Of a stretch of 64,000 nt of DNA, positions 17,897 through 27,401 are shown in pieces. Position numbers and translations under genes: made by a program. The stretch's first letter is position 1. Every line of letters begins with the position of its first letter. The stretch is from Roseiarcus fermentans (GTDB taxonomy: Bacteria; Pseudomonadota; Alphaproteobacteria; Rhizobiales; Beijerinckiaceae): the NCBI RefSeq assembly GCF_003315135.1, contig NZ_QNRK01000013.1:62001-126000 (forward strand), given 5' to 3'. The notes beneath the pieces are model-generated. The model worked only from the letters and a program-made list of their open reading frames with translations, was not told where the DNA came from and did no database searches.

Positions 17897-17949
17897 GGCG
17901 AATAGCGAGCCGGGGTCCGCCACGCCCCACTCGCCATTCGCTATTCGCC
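17897..17949. repeat. 11-bp inverted repeat at the folD 3' end
   Basis: GGCGAATAGCG and its exact complement are separated by 31 bases and overlap the folD stop. It could form a hairpin between folD and the downstream membrane gene, perhaps limiting readthrough. Confidence 0.4.
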
Positions 17950-18852
17950 CGCGGGCGCGGCCCGCCTCGCCGCCTCCAGCGTATTCGCCATCAGCATGGC
18001 GACGGTCATGCGGCCGACGCCGCCGGGAACCGGCGTGATCGCGCCGGCGACCTCCGCGGCCTCGGCATAGGCGACGTCGCCGACGAGGCGGGTCTTCGGC
18101 TTGCCCGAAGCGTCGAGCCCCTCGCCCGCCACGCGGTTGATGCCGACGTCGATCACGATCGCGCCCGGCTTGACCCAGTCGCCGCGCACCATCTCCGGCT
18201 GGCCGACTGCGGCGACGAGCACGTCGGCGCGGCGGGCGACGGCGGCGAGGTCTCGGGTGCGCGAATGGGCGATCGTGACCGTGCAGTGGCGCTGGAGCAG
18301 CAATTGCGCCATCGGCTTGCCGACGATGTTGGAGCGCCCGATCACCACCGCCTCGGCGCCGGCGAGCGTCCGCCCGAGCGCGGCGCAGGCCTTGTCGAGC
18401 ATGATCATCGATCCCGCCGGGGTGCAGGGGACGATCGCGCGATCCATCTCGCCCACCGACAGCAGGCCGACGTTGACCGGATGGAAGCCGTCGACGTCCT
18501 TGCGGGGGTCGATCAGCTCCAGCACGCGCGCGGCGTTCATCGTCTTGGGCAGCGGAAGCTGGACGAGGATGCCGTGAATCGTCGGATCGGCGTTGAGGGA
18601 TTCGACGAGCGCAAGGAGGTCCAGTTCGTCCGTCGTCGTGGGCAGCGTGTGCTGCACGGAGTGGAAGCCGCAGGCCCTGGCCGCTTTGCCCTTGGACGCG
18701 ACGTAGGACTGGCTCGCCGGATCCTCCCCGACCAGCACCGTGGCGAGGCCGGGCGTCACCCCGCGCGCGCGAAGCGCCGCGGTTTCCCGCGCCACCCGCC
18801 CGAGCGTTTCCTCCGCGATCGCCTTGCCGTCGAGCAGGTAAGCCTTGGTCAT
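17941..18852 (-). CDS. folD: Bifunctional methylene-H4F dehydrogenase / methenyl-H4F cyclohydrolase
   Basis: The 303-residue FolD interconverts methylene-, methenyl- and 10-formyl-tetrahydrofolate using NADP. Signatures seen are [17 protein letters not shown] with the catalytic Lys, [18 protein letters not shown], the NADP-binding [17 protein letters not shown], and the C-terminal [17 protein letters not shown]. In methylotrophs FolD can link C1 assimilation to folate pools, so it may matter for the methanol metabolism encoded 20 kb away. The gene stands alone apart from a small membrane protein downstream. Confidence 0.95.
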   Translation of the reverse strand: MTKAYLLDGKAIAEETLGRVARETAALRARGVTPGLATVLVGEDPASQSYVASKGKAARACGFHSVQHTLPTTTDELDLLALVESLNADPTIHGILVQLPLPKTMNAARVLELIDPRKDVDGFHPVNVGLLSVGEMDRAIVPCTPAGSMIMLDKACAALGRTLAGAEAVVIGRSNIVGKPMAQLLLQRHCTVTIAHSRTRDLAAVARRADVLVAAVGQPEMVRGDWVKPGAIVIDVGINRVAGEGLDASGKPKTRLVGDVAYAEAAEVAGAITPVPGGVGRMTVAMLMANTLEAARRAAPAGE

Positions 18853-18968
18853 CCCGATTCTCGCATGCTTTCGCGCGCTTATAGCAAACGCCCGGCGCGG
18901 AGGGCGAGGCCTCGCGACGGGAGGGACGGCGCAACGGAGTCGCAGGCCGCGAGATCGTGCGATCGCGC

Positions 18969-19844
18969 CTACAGGGACGGCGCCGCCCGGAAGACGAAGC
19001 GCGCCTCGTGGCGGGCGCGCTCGCCGGGCTGCAAGGTCAGCATCGACGGCTTTTCAAAGAGGTCGCCGGCGAAGCCTTCGGGATCGCTGTAACCCGTCCA
19101 GGCCTCGAGGCACAGGAACGGCGCGCCGGGGCGGGTCCAGAGCGCGGCGTGGCGGAAACCCGGAAAGTCCATCGCGATCGAAGCCCCCGAGGCGTCGTGG
19201 AAAGCGAGGCTCCGGCTCGTGCAGTCGAGGAAGCAGACCGCGTCGTTGGCGAATAGCGCGTCGGACAGCGGAAGGTCGCGGCCGTTCAGCGCAACCCGCT
19301 TGACGCCGCGCCCGATCAGGCCGCCGGGCGCGATCGCCGGGACCGTGTCGCGTTCCGGCTGCTCGAAGCGCACGAACGCGCCGTCGCGCCCGGCGCCCGC
19401 GAGCGGCCAGCGGAAGCCCGGATGAAGGCCGCAGGCGTAGGGCGCGACCGCGTCGCCGGGATTGGCGACCTCGATCGCGACCGCGAGGGCGTCGTCGCCG
19501 AGCCGGTATTCCATCGCGAGCGCGAAGGCGAAGGGATAGACCGCGCGAGTCCGTTCGCTGTCGGCCAGCGTCAGCCGGACGAAATCCGGGCCGGACGCGG
19601 CGACGGCGAACGTTTCGAAGCGGGCGAAGCCGTGCAGGCCGAGGGCGTATGGCTTCCCGCCGACGCGGGCGCCGTCGCGCGTCCAGCCGACCACCGGATA
19701 AAGGATCGGGCTGATTTCATTCCAGATCGCGGCATCGCCCGGCCACAAGAGGTCACGGCCGCCGACCGACCACGCCCGCGCCTCGGCGCCTTCGAGCGCG
19801 ACGGTCGCGCGCGCGCTGCCGTGGACCAGTTCGACCGCGCTCAC
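18969..19844 (-). CDS. Aldose 1-epimerase family protein
   Basis: The 291-residue product has the galactose-mutarotase-like fold: [25 protein letters not shown] and [15 protein letters not shown] are conserved positions in the LacX-type aldose epimerase group. It probably interconverts sugar anomers; the specific sugar is unknown. The start is a GTG at 19844 that overlaps the stop of the upstream suhB-like gene by 4 bases (GTGA), so translation is likely coupled. The open frame extends further upstream only within suhB. Third gene of the thiL-suhB-epimerase operon. Confidence 0.83.
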   Translation of the reverse strand: MSAVELVHGSARATVALEGAEARAWSVGGRDLLWPGDAAIWNEISPILYPVVGWTRDGARVGGKPYALGLHGFARFETFAVAASGPDFVRLTLADSERTRAVYPFAFALAMEYRLGDDALAVAIEVANPGDAVAPYACGLHPGFRWPLAGAGRDGAFVRFEQPERDTVPAIAPGGLIGRGVKRVALNGRDLPLSDALFANDAVCFLDCTSRSLAFHDASGASIAMDFPGFRHAALWTRPGAPFLCLEAWTGYSDPEGFAGDLFEKPSMLTLQPGERARHEARFVFRAAPSL

Positions 19845-20644
19845 AGCACGATCCCCTCGATCTCCACCGCGGCGATCAGCGCCTCCTTGACGCCGGGGGC
19901 GCAGGCGATCAGCGGATTGCCCTTGGCGAGCCCATCGCCGGCGAGGAAATTGCTGACGTAGCCGCCGGCTTCCTGCACGAGCAGGATGGCGGCGAGGCAG
20001 TCCCAGGCGTTGATGTGGTGCTCGACGTAGCCGTCGCGGCGGCCGGCGGCGACATAGGTTATGCCGAGGGCGCCCGAGCCGGTGCGGAAGGGCGAAGCGC
20101 CCCAGAGCGACACGCGGCGCAGGAGATCGAGGTATTTCGCCACGCCCGCGCGCATGTTCCAGCCGACCTCGATGGTCGAGTTGGCGAGCGCGGTCGCGTC
20201 GGAGGCGCGAATAGGCGCGCCGTTGAGAAAGGCGCCGCCGCCGCGCCGCGCGGCGAACAATTCCTCGCGCATCGGATCGTAGATCACGCCGATTTCGACC
20301 GCGTTGTCGAGGACGCAGGCGATCGAGACGCAGAAGTGCGGCACGCCGCGGGCGAAATTCGCGGTGCCGTCGATCGGGTCGACCACCCACACCGCGCCGC
20401 CGTCGCGCACCGGACGCCCGGCCGTCTCCTCGCCGATGAAGCCGTCGCGCGGAAAGGCGCCGTGCAGGCGGGCCGCGATCAGGTCCTCGGTCTCGCCGTC
20501 GACCTCGGTCAGGTAGTCCTGCGGCCCCTTGAAGCCGACATGGAACGAGGAATCGAGGAAGCGCTTGCGCGCGAGCGCTCCAGCCTCGCGCGCCACGGCC
20601 TGGGCGCCAAGCCAGCGCAACTGCATCACATCGGCGTCTTGCAT
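19841..20644 (-). CDS. suhB: Inositol-monophosphatase-family phosphatase (SuhB-like)
   Basis: The 267-residue enzyme is a lithium-sensitive, magnesium-dependent phosphatase family member. Metal-binding motifs are clear: FIGEETAG, VVDPIDGTANFARGVPHF and, near the C-terminus, INAWDCLAAILLVQEAGG. Substrates of relatives include inositol phosphate and sugar phosphates; in enterobacteria SuhB also affects rRNA transcription, which cannot be judged here. It starts 10 bases after the thiL stop and overlaps the next gene by 4 bases, so it is the middle gene of an operon. Confidence 0.88.
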   Translation of the reverse strand: MQDADVMQLRWLGAQAVAREAGALARKRFLDSSFHVGFKGPQDYLTEVDGETEDLIAARLHGAFPRDGFIGEETAGRPVRDGGAVWVVDPIDGTANFARGVPHFCVSIACVLDNAVEIGVIYDPMREELFAARRGGGAFLNGAPIRASDATALANSTIEVGWNMRAGVAKYLDLLRRVSLWGASPFRTGSGALGITYVAAGRRDGYVEHHINAWDCLAAILLVQEAGGYVSNFLAGDGLAKGNPLIACAPGVKEALIAAVEIEGIVL

Positions 20645-20654
20645 CGAAATCCCC

Positions 20655-21635
20655 TCAAAAGTGGCTGTAGGCGCCGCGGGCGAAGGCGAGCGCGCTCCCG
20701 TCCGGGCCGACGAAGGTCGGCGGCGCGTGGCCCTCGGCCGCCTCGCCGAAGCAGACCAGCGGCACGCGCGCCGCGGCCGCCGCCGCTTCGAACGCCGCCG
20801 CCGCCGCGGGCGGAACCGCGGCGAGGATCTCGTAGTCGTCGCCGCCGGTCAGCGCGACGGTAAAGAGATCGGAATTGGCGCAGATCGCCGCGCGCGCGGC
20901 GCGCGACAGCGGCAGGCGGTAGACCGCGACGCGGGCGGTGACGCCGGAGACGGCGAGCATCTTGGTCAGATCGCCGACGAAGCCGTCGGAGACGTCCATG
21001 CCGCCGTTGGCGTGCGCCGCCATCGCCGACGCCAGCGCCAAGCGCGGCTGCGGCTCGAGATAGCGCCCGACCAGGAAATCGAGCTCCGTGCGGGGGATGT
21101 CCGGCCCCCGGCCCTCGCGAATCAGGAGGCCGATTGCCGCGTCGCCGATCGTGCCGGTGACATAGAGCCGGTCGCCGGACTTGACGCCGGTGCGCGCCGC
21201 CATCCGTCCCGACGGCACGGCGCCGAAGGCGGTGATCGAGAGCGTCAGCGGCCCCGTCGTCCTGACCGTGTCGCCGCCGAGCAGCGGACAGCCGTACGCG
21301 GCGCCGTCGACCCCGAGCGCGGACGCGAAGGCCTCGAGCCACGGCTCCGTCCAGTCCGGCGGCAGGGCGAGCGACAGCAGGAACCCGAGCGGCGCCGCCC
21401 CCTTGGCGGCGAGATCGGAGAGGTTCACCCTGAGCGCCTTGCGCGCGATCGAGGACGGCGGATCGTCGGCGAAGAAGTGGACGCCCGCCACCAGCGCATC
21501 GCTGGTCAGCACCAGATCGCAGCCCGGCGGCGGCGTCAGCAGCGCCGCATCGTCGCGCAGGCCCAGTCCCGCCGCGCCGGCATGGGGCGAGAAATAGCGT
21601 GCGATCAGCGCGTCTTCGCCTGGACGGGAGGACAT
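20655..21635 (-). CDS. thiL: Thiamine-monophosphate kinase
   Basis: The 326-residue ThiL phosphorylates thiamine monophosphate to the diphosphate cofactor. Typical features are GEDALIARYF at the start, GLRDDAALL, the metal site LTSDALVAGVHF, VNLSDLAAKGAAPLGFLLSLALP, LLGGDTVRTTGPL, GMDVSDGFVGDL and LTGGDDYEI. I use the ATG at 21635; the frame stays open to 21746, but that part is not family-like. First gene of the operon with the SuhB-like phosphatase and epimerase. Confidence 0.93.
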   Translation of the reverse strand: MSSRPGEDALIARYFSPHAGAAGLGLRDDAALLTPPPGCDLVLTSDALVAGVHFFADDPPSSIARKALRVNLSDLAAKGAAPLGFLLSLALPPDWTEPWLEAFASALGVDGAAYGCPLLGGDTVRTTGPLTLSITAFGAVPSGRMAARTGVKSGDRLYVTGTIGDAAIGLLIREGRGPDIPRTELDFLVGRYLEPQPRLALASAMAAHANGGMDVSDGFVGDLTKMLAVSGVTARVAVYRLPLSRAARAAICANSDLFTVALTGGDDYEILAAVPPAAAAAFEAAAAAARVPLVCFGEAAEGHAPPTFVGPDGSALAFARGAYSHF

Positions 21636-21809
21636 GAAGCGGTGGAACCCCGGGCTACGGTCGGCGCCGGACGAGCCGGCCGGCTCTCTTAGCGCTTTCG
21701 TGAACCGCTGTCTGCCGCAAGCGCCTCGCCTGCCGGCAGAGCTCATGACGATTCTGCGACAGCGCCCGCGCCGAAGACGGCGCGAGCCCGGACCTGTCGC
21801 GCCGCGCGG

Positions 21810-22619
21810 CTACTTCGCCGAAGCGGGCGCCAGGGCGACGACGGCTTCCGTGGTCAGCGGCAGGAACGTCAGCGTCTCCTGAAGGTAGAGGCGCACCGCG
21901 CTGTCGCTGTGGCTCAGGTAGCCGATCGAGATGTCCTGGCCGATGTGCAGGGCGAAATCGCCGCCGCGGGTGGTGAGCACGAAGGCGCCGTCGATCGCCG
22001 GCGCCCAGACGATCTCGGCCTTGACGAGTTCCTTGACGTGATCGAGCACCGGATAGCCGTTGTCGTTGGTCTCGGCGAGGGCGGTATAGGCCGCGGCGCC
22101 GAGCACGATCGCGTAAGGCCCATTGACGCCGGCGAGGCGAAGCTGGTTCATGGCTTGGGCGATCGCGACCGGATACTCGCGCACGTCGGCCGGGAGCGTG
22201 AGGACCGGGTTGCTGGTCGCCTGCCGGACGCCGACGACGTCCCCCGCCGCATAGCCTTCGAAGATGGCGCGGTCCTCGGCGAAGGCGATCGTCTTGGCCG
22301 CGTCCTTCACCGGCTGCCAGTCCGAATCGTTCGCGCCCCGCTCGACGTCGTCGATCTGCTGGCGATCGAGTTCGAAGGGAACCCTCAACTCGACGAGGGC
22401 TTTCGCCTCGCGCTGGCGCGCCAGAACGCCTTGGCCCGGCGCATCGATCGCCTTCAGGTGGCCCGTGCCGACCGCCGAAAGGCCGGGCCCGGCGGGGCCG
22501 TTCACGTCGACCACGCGCCGGCCGGCGAGGTAGCGCTTCAGCGTGCGCGCCGCCTCCTCCTCGATGCTCGCCCAGGCCGCGTCGGAAATCGGCGCGAGCT
22601 CGCGGTGCAGATTATTCAT
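21810..22619 (-). CDS. Encapsulin shell protein (family 1)
   Basis: The 269-residue product is a family 1 encapsulin (linocin-M18/CFP29 type) with the HK97 phage-capsid fold. Sixty copies usually form a shell of about 24 nm. Evidence is MNNLHRELAPISDAAW at the N-terminus, the RRVVDVNGPAGPGLSAVGTG core, RVPFELDRQQIDDVERGAND, and the C-terminal DISIGYLSHSDSAVRLYLQE with LTFLPLT, all at family positions. Its start overlaps the upstream DyP peroxidase stop by 8 bases, so shell and cargo are made together. An apparent longer start at 22727 is only the DyP gene in another frame. Confidence 0.93.
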   Translation of the reverse strand: MNNLHRELAPISDAAWASIEEEAARTLKRYLAGRRVVDVNGPAGPGLSAVGTGHLKAIDAPGQGVLARQREAKALVELRVPFELDRQQIDDVERGANDSDWQPVKDAAKTIAFAEDRAIFEGYAAGDVVGVRQATSNPVLTLPADVREYPVAIAQAMNQLRLAGVNGPYAIVLGAAAYTALAETNDNGYPVLDHVKELVKAEIVWAPAIDGAFVLTTRGGDFALHIGQDISIGYLSHSDSAVRLYLQETLTFLPLTTEAVVALAPASAK

Positions 22620-23682
22620 GGCCCTTTTCTCCTTTGAGGGAGCCGATTCCGAGCGAACCGTCAGAGGCCGGGAACGGCGGCGTTTCGCTCGCCCGCGCCG
22701 CAACGGGCGTCGCACCCGCCGGGCCATCGGGAGTCACGGAATCGAGGAACGTCAGGGACGGCGCGAAGAACAGGGTTCCCGTAACTGCACGGCTGAAGTC
22801 GAGCAGCCGATCGTAGTTGCCGGGCGGCCGCCCGACGAACATGTTCTCGATCATCTGCTCGGTCACCCGCGGGGTGCGGCAATAGCCGATGAAGTAGGTG
22901 CCGTATTCGCCTGCGCCGGCCTGGCCGAAGGGCATGTTGGCGCGCAGGATCTGAAGTTCCCGCCCGTTCTCGGCGATCACGTTCAGCGCATTGTGCGCGC
23001 AGGTCGGCTTGACCGCATCGTCGAGCTCGATGTCGGCGAGCTTGGTGCGGCCGATGATGCGCTCCTGCGCCTCCGTGGCGAGCGCGTTCCAGGCGGCGAG
23101 GTCGTGCAGGTACTTCTGCACGATCACATAGCTGCCGCCGGCGAAGGCCGCGTCCTCGGCGCCGACGAGCGCGGCTTCCGCCATCTCGGCGCCGCGCGGA
23201 TTTTCCGTGCCGTCGACGAAGCCCAGAAGATCGCGGTCCTCGAAGTAGCGGAAGCCGTGAACCTCGTCGACCGCGGCGACCGAATCGCCGAGCCGGGCCA
23301 TGATCTGCGTCGCCATCTCGAAGCAGAGGTCCATCCGGCTCGCACGGATATGAAACAGGAGGTCGCCGGGCGTGGAGACAGCCTGGCGCGCGCCGGCGCG
23401 AAACTCGCGGAACGGGTGAAGCTCGGCGGGCCGGGGGGCGCCGAACAGCCGGTCCCAGGCGTCGGACCCGATCGCCATCACCGAGCAGAACCCGGCTTCG
23501 ACGTCGCGAAACTCGATGGCGCGAGCGAGCCCGGAAAAGTCGGCGCAGAACGACCGCACGGCGGCGGCGCTCTCCGGACCCGGATCGATGGTCGCCACCA
23601 GAAAGATCGCGGCGCGGGTGAGCGGCGTCGTCACCGGCTGCGCGACAGCCGCGGCGTCAGTCCCGGAAGCTGCAGAAATCAT
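22612..23682 (-). CDS. DyP-type peroxidase with encapsulin targeting peptide
   Basis: The 356-residue product is a haem-dependent dye-decolourising peroxidase. GFVDGTENP carries the catalytic Asp of the GxxDG motif, TCAHNALN the probable haem-ligand His, and FFAPSLTFLD the C-terminal family signature. After a Pro/Ala linker the last residues are SDGSLGIGSLKGE, a close match to the known cargo-loading peptide that docks DyP enzymes inside encapsulin shells. Gene order is cargo then shell with an 8-base overlap. It likely protects against peroxide or oxidises a small substrate inside the compartment. Confidence 0.93.
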   Translation of the reverse strand: MISAASGTDAAAVAQPVTTPLTRAAIFLVATIDPGPESAAAVRSFCADFSGLARAIEFRDVEAGFCSVMAIGSDAWDRLFGAPRPAELHPFREFRAGARQAVSTPGDLLFHIRASRMDLCFEMATQIMARLGDSVAAVDEVHGFRYFEDRDLLGFVDGTENPRGAEMAEAALVGAEDAAFAGGSYVIVQKYLHDLAAWNALATEAQERIIGRTKLADIELDDAVKPTCAHNALNVIAENGRELQILRANMPFGQAGAGEYGTYFIGYCRTPRVTEQMIENMFVGRPPGNYDRLLDFSRAVTGTLFFAPSLTFLDSVTPDGPAGATPVAARASETPPFPASDGSLGIGSLKGEKGHE

Positions 23683-23897
23683 CGCCCCTCCTGAGGATCG
23701 CAGGCATGTCGCAAGATTCCTTTCGGGGCAACCGATTTCTTCGCCTCGACGCGACGGTCGGCGCCCGATCCGGCCAGTCGCTCCGAAGGCCGGCGGGTGA
23801 CAACCGGGACGCTCTGTGCTCCTTATGCCCGCCCGACGCCGGGGCGGGACGCAGCCCCTCCCGGAAGGGCGGCGCGACAGGAAAAGTGGGGGCGAGC

Positions 23898-24542
23898 ATG
23901 CGCAAATACCCAGACGACATCTTCACCGAGCCGGACAACGTCGATCCCGATACGCTCGCCAACCTCGGACCGCTGCGCCCGCTCGCGGGGGTGTGGACCT
24001 CGAACGCGGGCGTGGACATCCATCTCGCCGGCCATGGCGCGAACACCCAGGCCTTCGTCGAGCGCCTCGAGCTCCAGCCGATCGACCCGCAGACCAACGG
24101 GCCCCAGCTTCTCTACGGGCTGCGCTATCATCAGCGCATGGTGAAGCCCGGCGAGGTCGAGACCTATCACGACCAGATCGGCTACTGGCTGTGGGAGCCC
24201 GCGACCGGCGCGATTGTCCAGACCCTCGCCATTCCGCGCGCCCAGGTGGCGCTGGCGATCGGCGAGGCGAAGCCCGACGACACGGAATTCGAACTCGTCG
24301 CCAAACGCGGCGAGACCGTGAACGGCATCGCCTCGGGGCCGTTCCTGGAGCACGCGTTCAAGACGATCCACTACCGCATCAAGGTGACCGTTCATGCCGA
24401 CGGCCGCTGGTCGTACGACGAGACGACGCTGCTTCAGGTGAAGGGCCGGGCCGAGCCGTTCGAGCACACGGACACGGCGACGCTGGTCAAGATCGCCGAA
24501 CCGACGCCCAACCCCGCGGCGCGGAAAGCCGCGTCGGCGTAA
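23898..24542 (+). CDS. Nitrobindin-like haem-binding beta-barrel protein
   Basis: The 214-residue product resembles the FABP/nitrobindin-like family (haem-binding beta-barrel). Seen are LGPLRPLAGVWTSNAGVDIH at the start, ELQPIDPQTNGPQLLYGLRYH, GYWLWEPATGAIVQTLAIPR and the C-terminal YDETTLLQVKGRAEPFEHTD. Relatives bind haem or fatty acid; the distal function is not established here. It is divergent from the DyP-encapsulin operon, with 215 bases between starts that could carry shared regulation. The ATG at 23898 has a weak GGGGGCG upstream. The open frame before it is not conserved-looking. Confidence 0.75.
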   Translation: MRKYPDDIFTEPDNVDPDTLANLGPLRPLAGVWTSNAGVDIHLAGHGANTQAFVERLELQPIDPQTNGPQLLYGLRYHQRMVKPGEVETYHDQIGYWLWEPATGAIVQTLAIPRAQVALAIGEAKPDDTEFELVAKRGETVNGIASGPFLEHAFKTIHYRIKVTVHADGRWSYDETTLLQVKGRAEPFEHTDTATLVKIAEPTPNPAARKAASA

Positions 24543-24556
24543 CGGGCGGCGACGCA

Positions 24557-24583
24557 GCTGACGCGGTCGGCGACCGCGTCAGC
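24557..24583. terminator. Perfect hairpin between convergent genes
   Basis: A 12-bp stem (GCTGACGCGGTC and its complement) with loop GGC, between the nitrobindin-like gene and the end of the convergent membrane-protein gene. A likely bidirectional terminator, although no T-run follows. Confidence 0.5.
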
Positions 24584-24590
24584 AGGGGCG

Positions 24591-25067
24591 TCACAGACTG
24601 CCGGCCGACGCCAGCGTCGCGGCGACCAGAAGGACGAAGGCGAGCGTCGAGGCGAGCGCCCGGCAGACGTGGGACAATTCCCAACGCTCGCGGAGCGCGA
24701 TCCGCTCGTTGCGATCGGCCTCCGCCGGCGCGGGACGCGCGTCTCCGGCGAGCAAGAGCCCGTTTACTGGGGCGATCAGCACCCAGTAGAGGAGGTGGGA
24801 CAGCGCCTCGGCCGCGAGCGCCAGCGCGATCAACCAGAACGGCCAGGTTTCGCGCGCGACCGAGGCGAGGAGCACGCCGAGCGCCAGGATCGCCAGCGGC
24901 TCGGCGACGCCGGCGATGGTGAAACCCGGATAGTACAGCCCGCCGATCGCCACGTAGCGGTCTGCCGAAAAACTCGCATCGCCCGGAACCTCGAAGGCGC
25001 CGGCGAGCGGCGACACGATCGTCACCGAGGCCAAAACCAGCGCCGCAGCCATCATGATCAGGTTCAT
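24591..25067 (-). CDS. Four-helix membrane protein of unknown function
   Basis: The 158-residue product has hydrophobic segments at MNLIMMAAALVLASVTIVSP, GVAEPLAILALGVLLASV, WPFWLIALALAAEALSHLLY and a C-terminal STLAFVLLVAATLASAGS. The arrangement resembles DUF1772/anthrone-oxygenase-like membrane proteins, but no catalytic residues can be pointed to. The ATG at 25067 is preceded by GGAGG at about 9 bases. It follows the DUF4239-like gene on the same strand with 92 bases between. Confidence 0.55.
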   Translation of the reverse strand: MNLIMMAAALVLASVTIVSPLAGAFEVPGDASFSADRYVAIGGLYYPGFTIAGVAEPLAILALGVLLASVARETWPFWLIALALAAEALSHLLYWVLIAPVNGLLLAGDARPAPAEADRNERIALRERWELSHVCRALASTLAFVLLVAATLASAGSL

Positions 25068-25159
25068 CGTCGGCCGCCTCCGGGACGAGAGGCGCGCCGC
25101 GCCTGCCTCGCCCCGTCCGGAAACGTCGAGCCTCGGCCAAGGTTCCCGGGCGAACAGGC

Positions 25160-25912
25160 TCAGCGCGCCATCTCGACGAGCGCCTTGCGCAGAGGATCGG
25201 ACGAGACCCGGATGACGCCCGAGAAGGAGGAATCGAATTCCAGGATCATCACGATCCCGCCCGATATCGCCAGCGCGCACAGCAGCATGGCGGCGACGAC
25301 GGTCGCGTTCGGCGGCGCGAACAGACCGAAGCTGGCGAACACCAGGACGAGCCAGAAGATCAGCAGGACGAGGAACGGCGCCGGGATGCTGCTTTGCTGC
25401 TGAAACAGCTTCCAACGCGCGTCGAACACCTGGTCGGTGAGCGTCAAGGCATGCGAGCGCGCAAACTCCTGCTGCGGAGTCCGGGCCGCCAGCGCGATGA
25501 CCGCGTCCTGCGCCGCCTCGATCAGGGCGAGCGTGTCGTCGTTGGAGACCGGCGGCTCGCCAGACTGCGGAAACAGCTCCTGCGCCTTGGCCGTGGCGTA
25601 GGCTCGCAGTTTCACGCGCGCGCCGTTCGCCTCCGGCCCGTAGCGGATCAGGATCCGGTCGGCCCGGATCAGACTGGACGACAATTCCGTCAAGGCGTCC
25701 GAGCGGTCGGAGAACGACCGGCTCGCGGTCGAGATCAGGAGGCCGATCACCAGGGCGGCCAGCGTGCCGACGACCGCCACCGCCACCGACACCGCATCGC
25801 GGGTGTTCGAACTGAGGTGGTCCTCCGGCAGCAGCCTCGCGGCGAGCAGTCCCGTTAGCGCGCCGCCGAAGATGACCGCGAAGGCGATCAAGCCGACAAA
25901 CTCATTGCCCAT
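25160..25912 (-). CDS. DUF4239 (bestrophin-like) membrane protein
   Basis: The 250-residue product has two N-terminal membrane segments (GLIAFAVIFGGALTGLLAA and VAVAVVGTLAALVIGLLIST), a soluble helical middle with RADRILIRYGPEA, and two C-terminal segments (PFLVLLIFWLVLVFASFGLF and VVAAMLLCALAISGGIVMIL). LIGLLIST followed by SRSF, and the DSSFSGVIRVSSDPL ending, are typical of DUF4239 proteins annotated as bestrophin-like. Function is unproven. Confidence 0.8.
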   Translation of the reverse strand: MGNEFVGLIAFAVIFGGALTGLLAARLLPEDHLSSNTRDAVSVAVAVVGTLAALVIGLLISTASRSFSDRSDALTELSSSLIRADRILIRYGPEANGARVKLRAYATAKAQELFPQSGEPPVSNDDTLALIEAAQDAVIALAARTPQQEFARSHALTLTDQVFDARWKLFQQQSSIPAPFLVLLIFWLVLVFASFGLFAPPNATVVAAMLLCALAISGGIVMILEFDSSFSGVIRVSSDPLRKALVEMAR

Positions 25913-26043
25913 CGATGCGACGTTCCCAACCCGGAGTGCGATGCTATCCCGGCGCCGGCGCCCGCGCCAACGCGGAGTTGCGCTTCCGCCTCCCCTTCCC
26001 TAAAGCGACGCCGACCCTTTCTTCCTGCTGAAGGACAGCCCGC

Positions 26044-27306
26044 GTGACCGACGCCTTCGAGCCCCGATCCGACTTCCTGCGGGCGATGCAGGCCCGCGGC
26101 TTCATCCACCAGGGCTCCGACCTTCAGGGTCTCGACGAGAAGGCGCGCTCGGGCGACCTCGTCGCCTACATCGGCTTCGACTGCACCGCGCCGTCGCTGC
26201 ACGTCGGCTCGCTGGTGCAGATCATGATGCTGCACTGGCTGCAGGAGACCGGCGGCAAGCCGGTGGCGCTGATGGGCGGCGGCACGACCCGGGTGGGAGA
26301 CCCGTCGGGCAAGGACGAGAGCCGGAAGCTCCTCACCGTCGAGGCGATCGAGGACAACAAGGCGGGCATCAAAAAGGCCTTCGCCCATTTCGTCCGCTTC
26401 GGCGACGGCCGCCACGACGCGATCATGCCCGACAACGCCGAGTGGCTGTCGAAGCTCAACTACATCGACTTTTTGCGCGACGTCGGCCGCCACTTCTCGG
26501 TCAACCGCATGCTGGCGATGGATTCGGTCAAACTCCGGCTCGAGCGCGAGCACGAGCTCAGCTTTCTCGAATTCAACTACATGTGCCTGCAGGCCTACGA
26601 CTTCACCGAGCTCTACCGGCGCTACGGCGTGACCCTGCAGATGGGCGGGTCGGACCAGTGGGGCAACATCGTCACCGGGCTCGACCTCGGCCGGCGGATG
26701 GGGCTGCCGCAATTCTACGCCCTGACGTCGCCGCTGATCACCACGTCATCGGGCGCCAAGATGGGCAAGACGGCGGCGGGGGCGGTGTGGCTCGACCCCG
26801 GGATGCTGAGCCCGTACGACTACTGGCAGTTCTGGCGCAACACCGAGGACGCCGACGTCGGGCGGTTCCTCAGGCTGTTCACACTTCTGCCTCTGGACGA
26901 CATCCGCCGGCTCGAGGCGCTCGCAGGCGCCGAGATCAACGAGGCGAAGAAGGCGCTCGCCAACGCTGCGACCACGCTGCTGCACGGGGCCGGCGCGGCA
27001 GAGGACGCGGCCGAGACGGCGCGCAAGACCTTTGAAGAGGGCGCGCTGGCGGACAGCCTGCCGACGGTGGACGTGGCCAGCGCCGAGTTCGACGCCGGCC
27101 TCGGGGTCCTCAACGCCTTCGTTCTCGCCAGGCTCGTCGCCTCGACGGGCGAAGCGCGCCGTCAAATCCGCGGCGGGGGCTTGAGGGTCAACGACGAGGC
27201 GCTCGGCGACGAGAAGGCGACAATCGGCCGCGACGCCTTGCAGGCGGGCGGCGTGGTGAAGCTGTCGCTGGGGCGGAAGAAGCACGTGCTGCTGAGAGCG
27301 GTGTAG
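26044..27306 (+). CDS. tyrS: Tyrosyl-tRNA synthetase
   Basis: The 420-residue class I enzyme charges tRNA-Tyr. The HIGH-like motif reads LHVGSL in [17 protein letters not shown], and the KMSKS-like motif reads KMGKT ([14 protein letters not shown]). [13 protein letters not shown] binds tyrosine and adenylate. The C-terminal S4-like RNA-binding domain includes [13 protein letters not shown]. The start is a GTG at 26044, with GAAGGACA upstream. Single gene. Confidence 0.96.
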   Translation: MTDAFEPRSDFLRAMQARGFIHQGSDLQGLDEKARSGDLVAYIGFDCTAPSLHVGSLVQIMMLHWLQETGGKPVALMGGGTTRVGDPSGKDESRKLLTVEAIEDNKAGIKKAFAHFVRFGDGRHDAIMPDNAEWLSKLNYIDFLRDVGRHFSVNRMLAMDSVKLRLEREHELSFLEFNYMCLQAYDFTELYRRYGVTLQMGGSDQWGNIVTGLDLGRRMGLPQFYALTSPLITTSSGAKMGKTAAGAVWLDPGMLSPYDYWQFWRNTEDADVGRFLRLFTLLPLDDIRRLEALAGAEINEAKKALANAATTLLHGAGAAEDAAETARKTFEEGALADSLPTVDVASAEFDAGLGVLNAFVLARLVASTGEARRQIRGGGLRVNDEALGDEKATIGRDALQAGGVVKLSLGRKKHVLLRAV

Positions 27307-27401
27307 GGCTGCGCTGGCCCATTGGCGTTCGCCTTGTGATACAACGCCCGTCACGCTTCGGCCTTGCGCCGCGTCGGTTCGACCTGAAACGGGGGAAGGG
27401 A

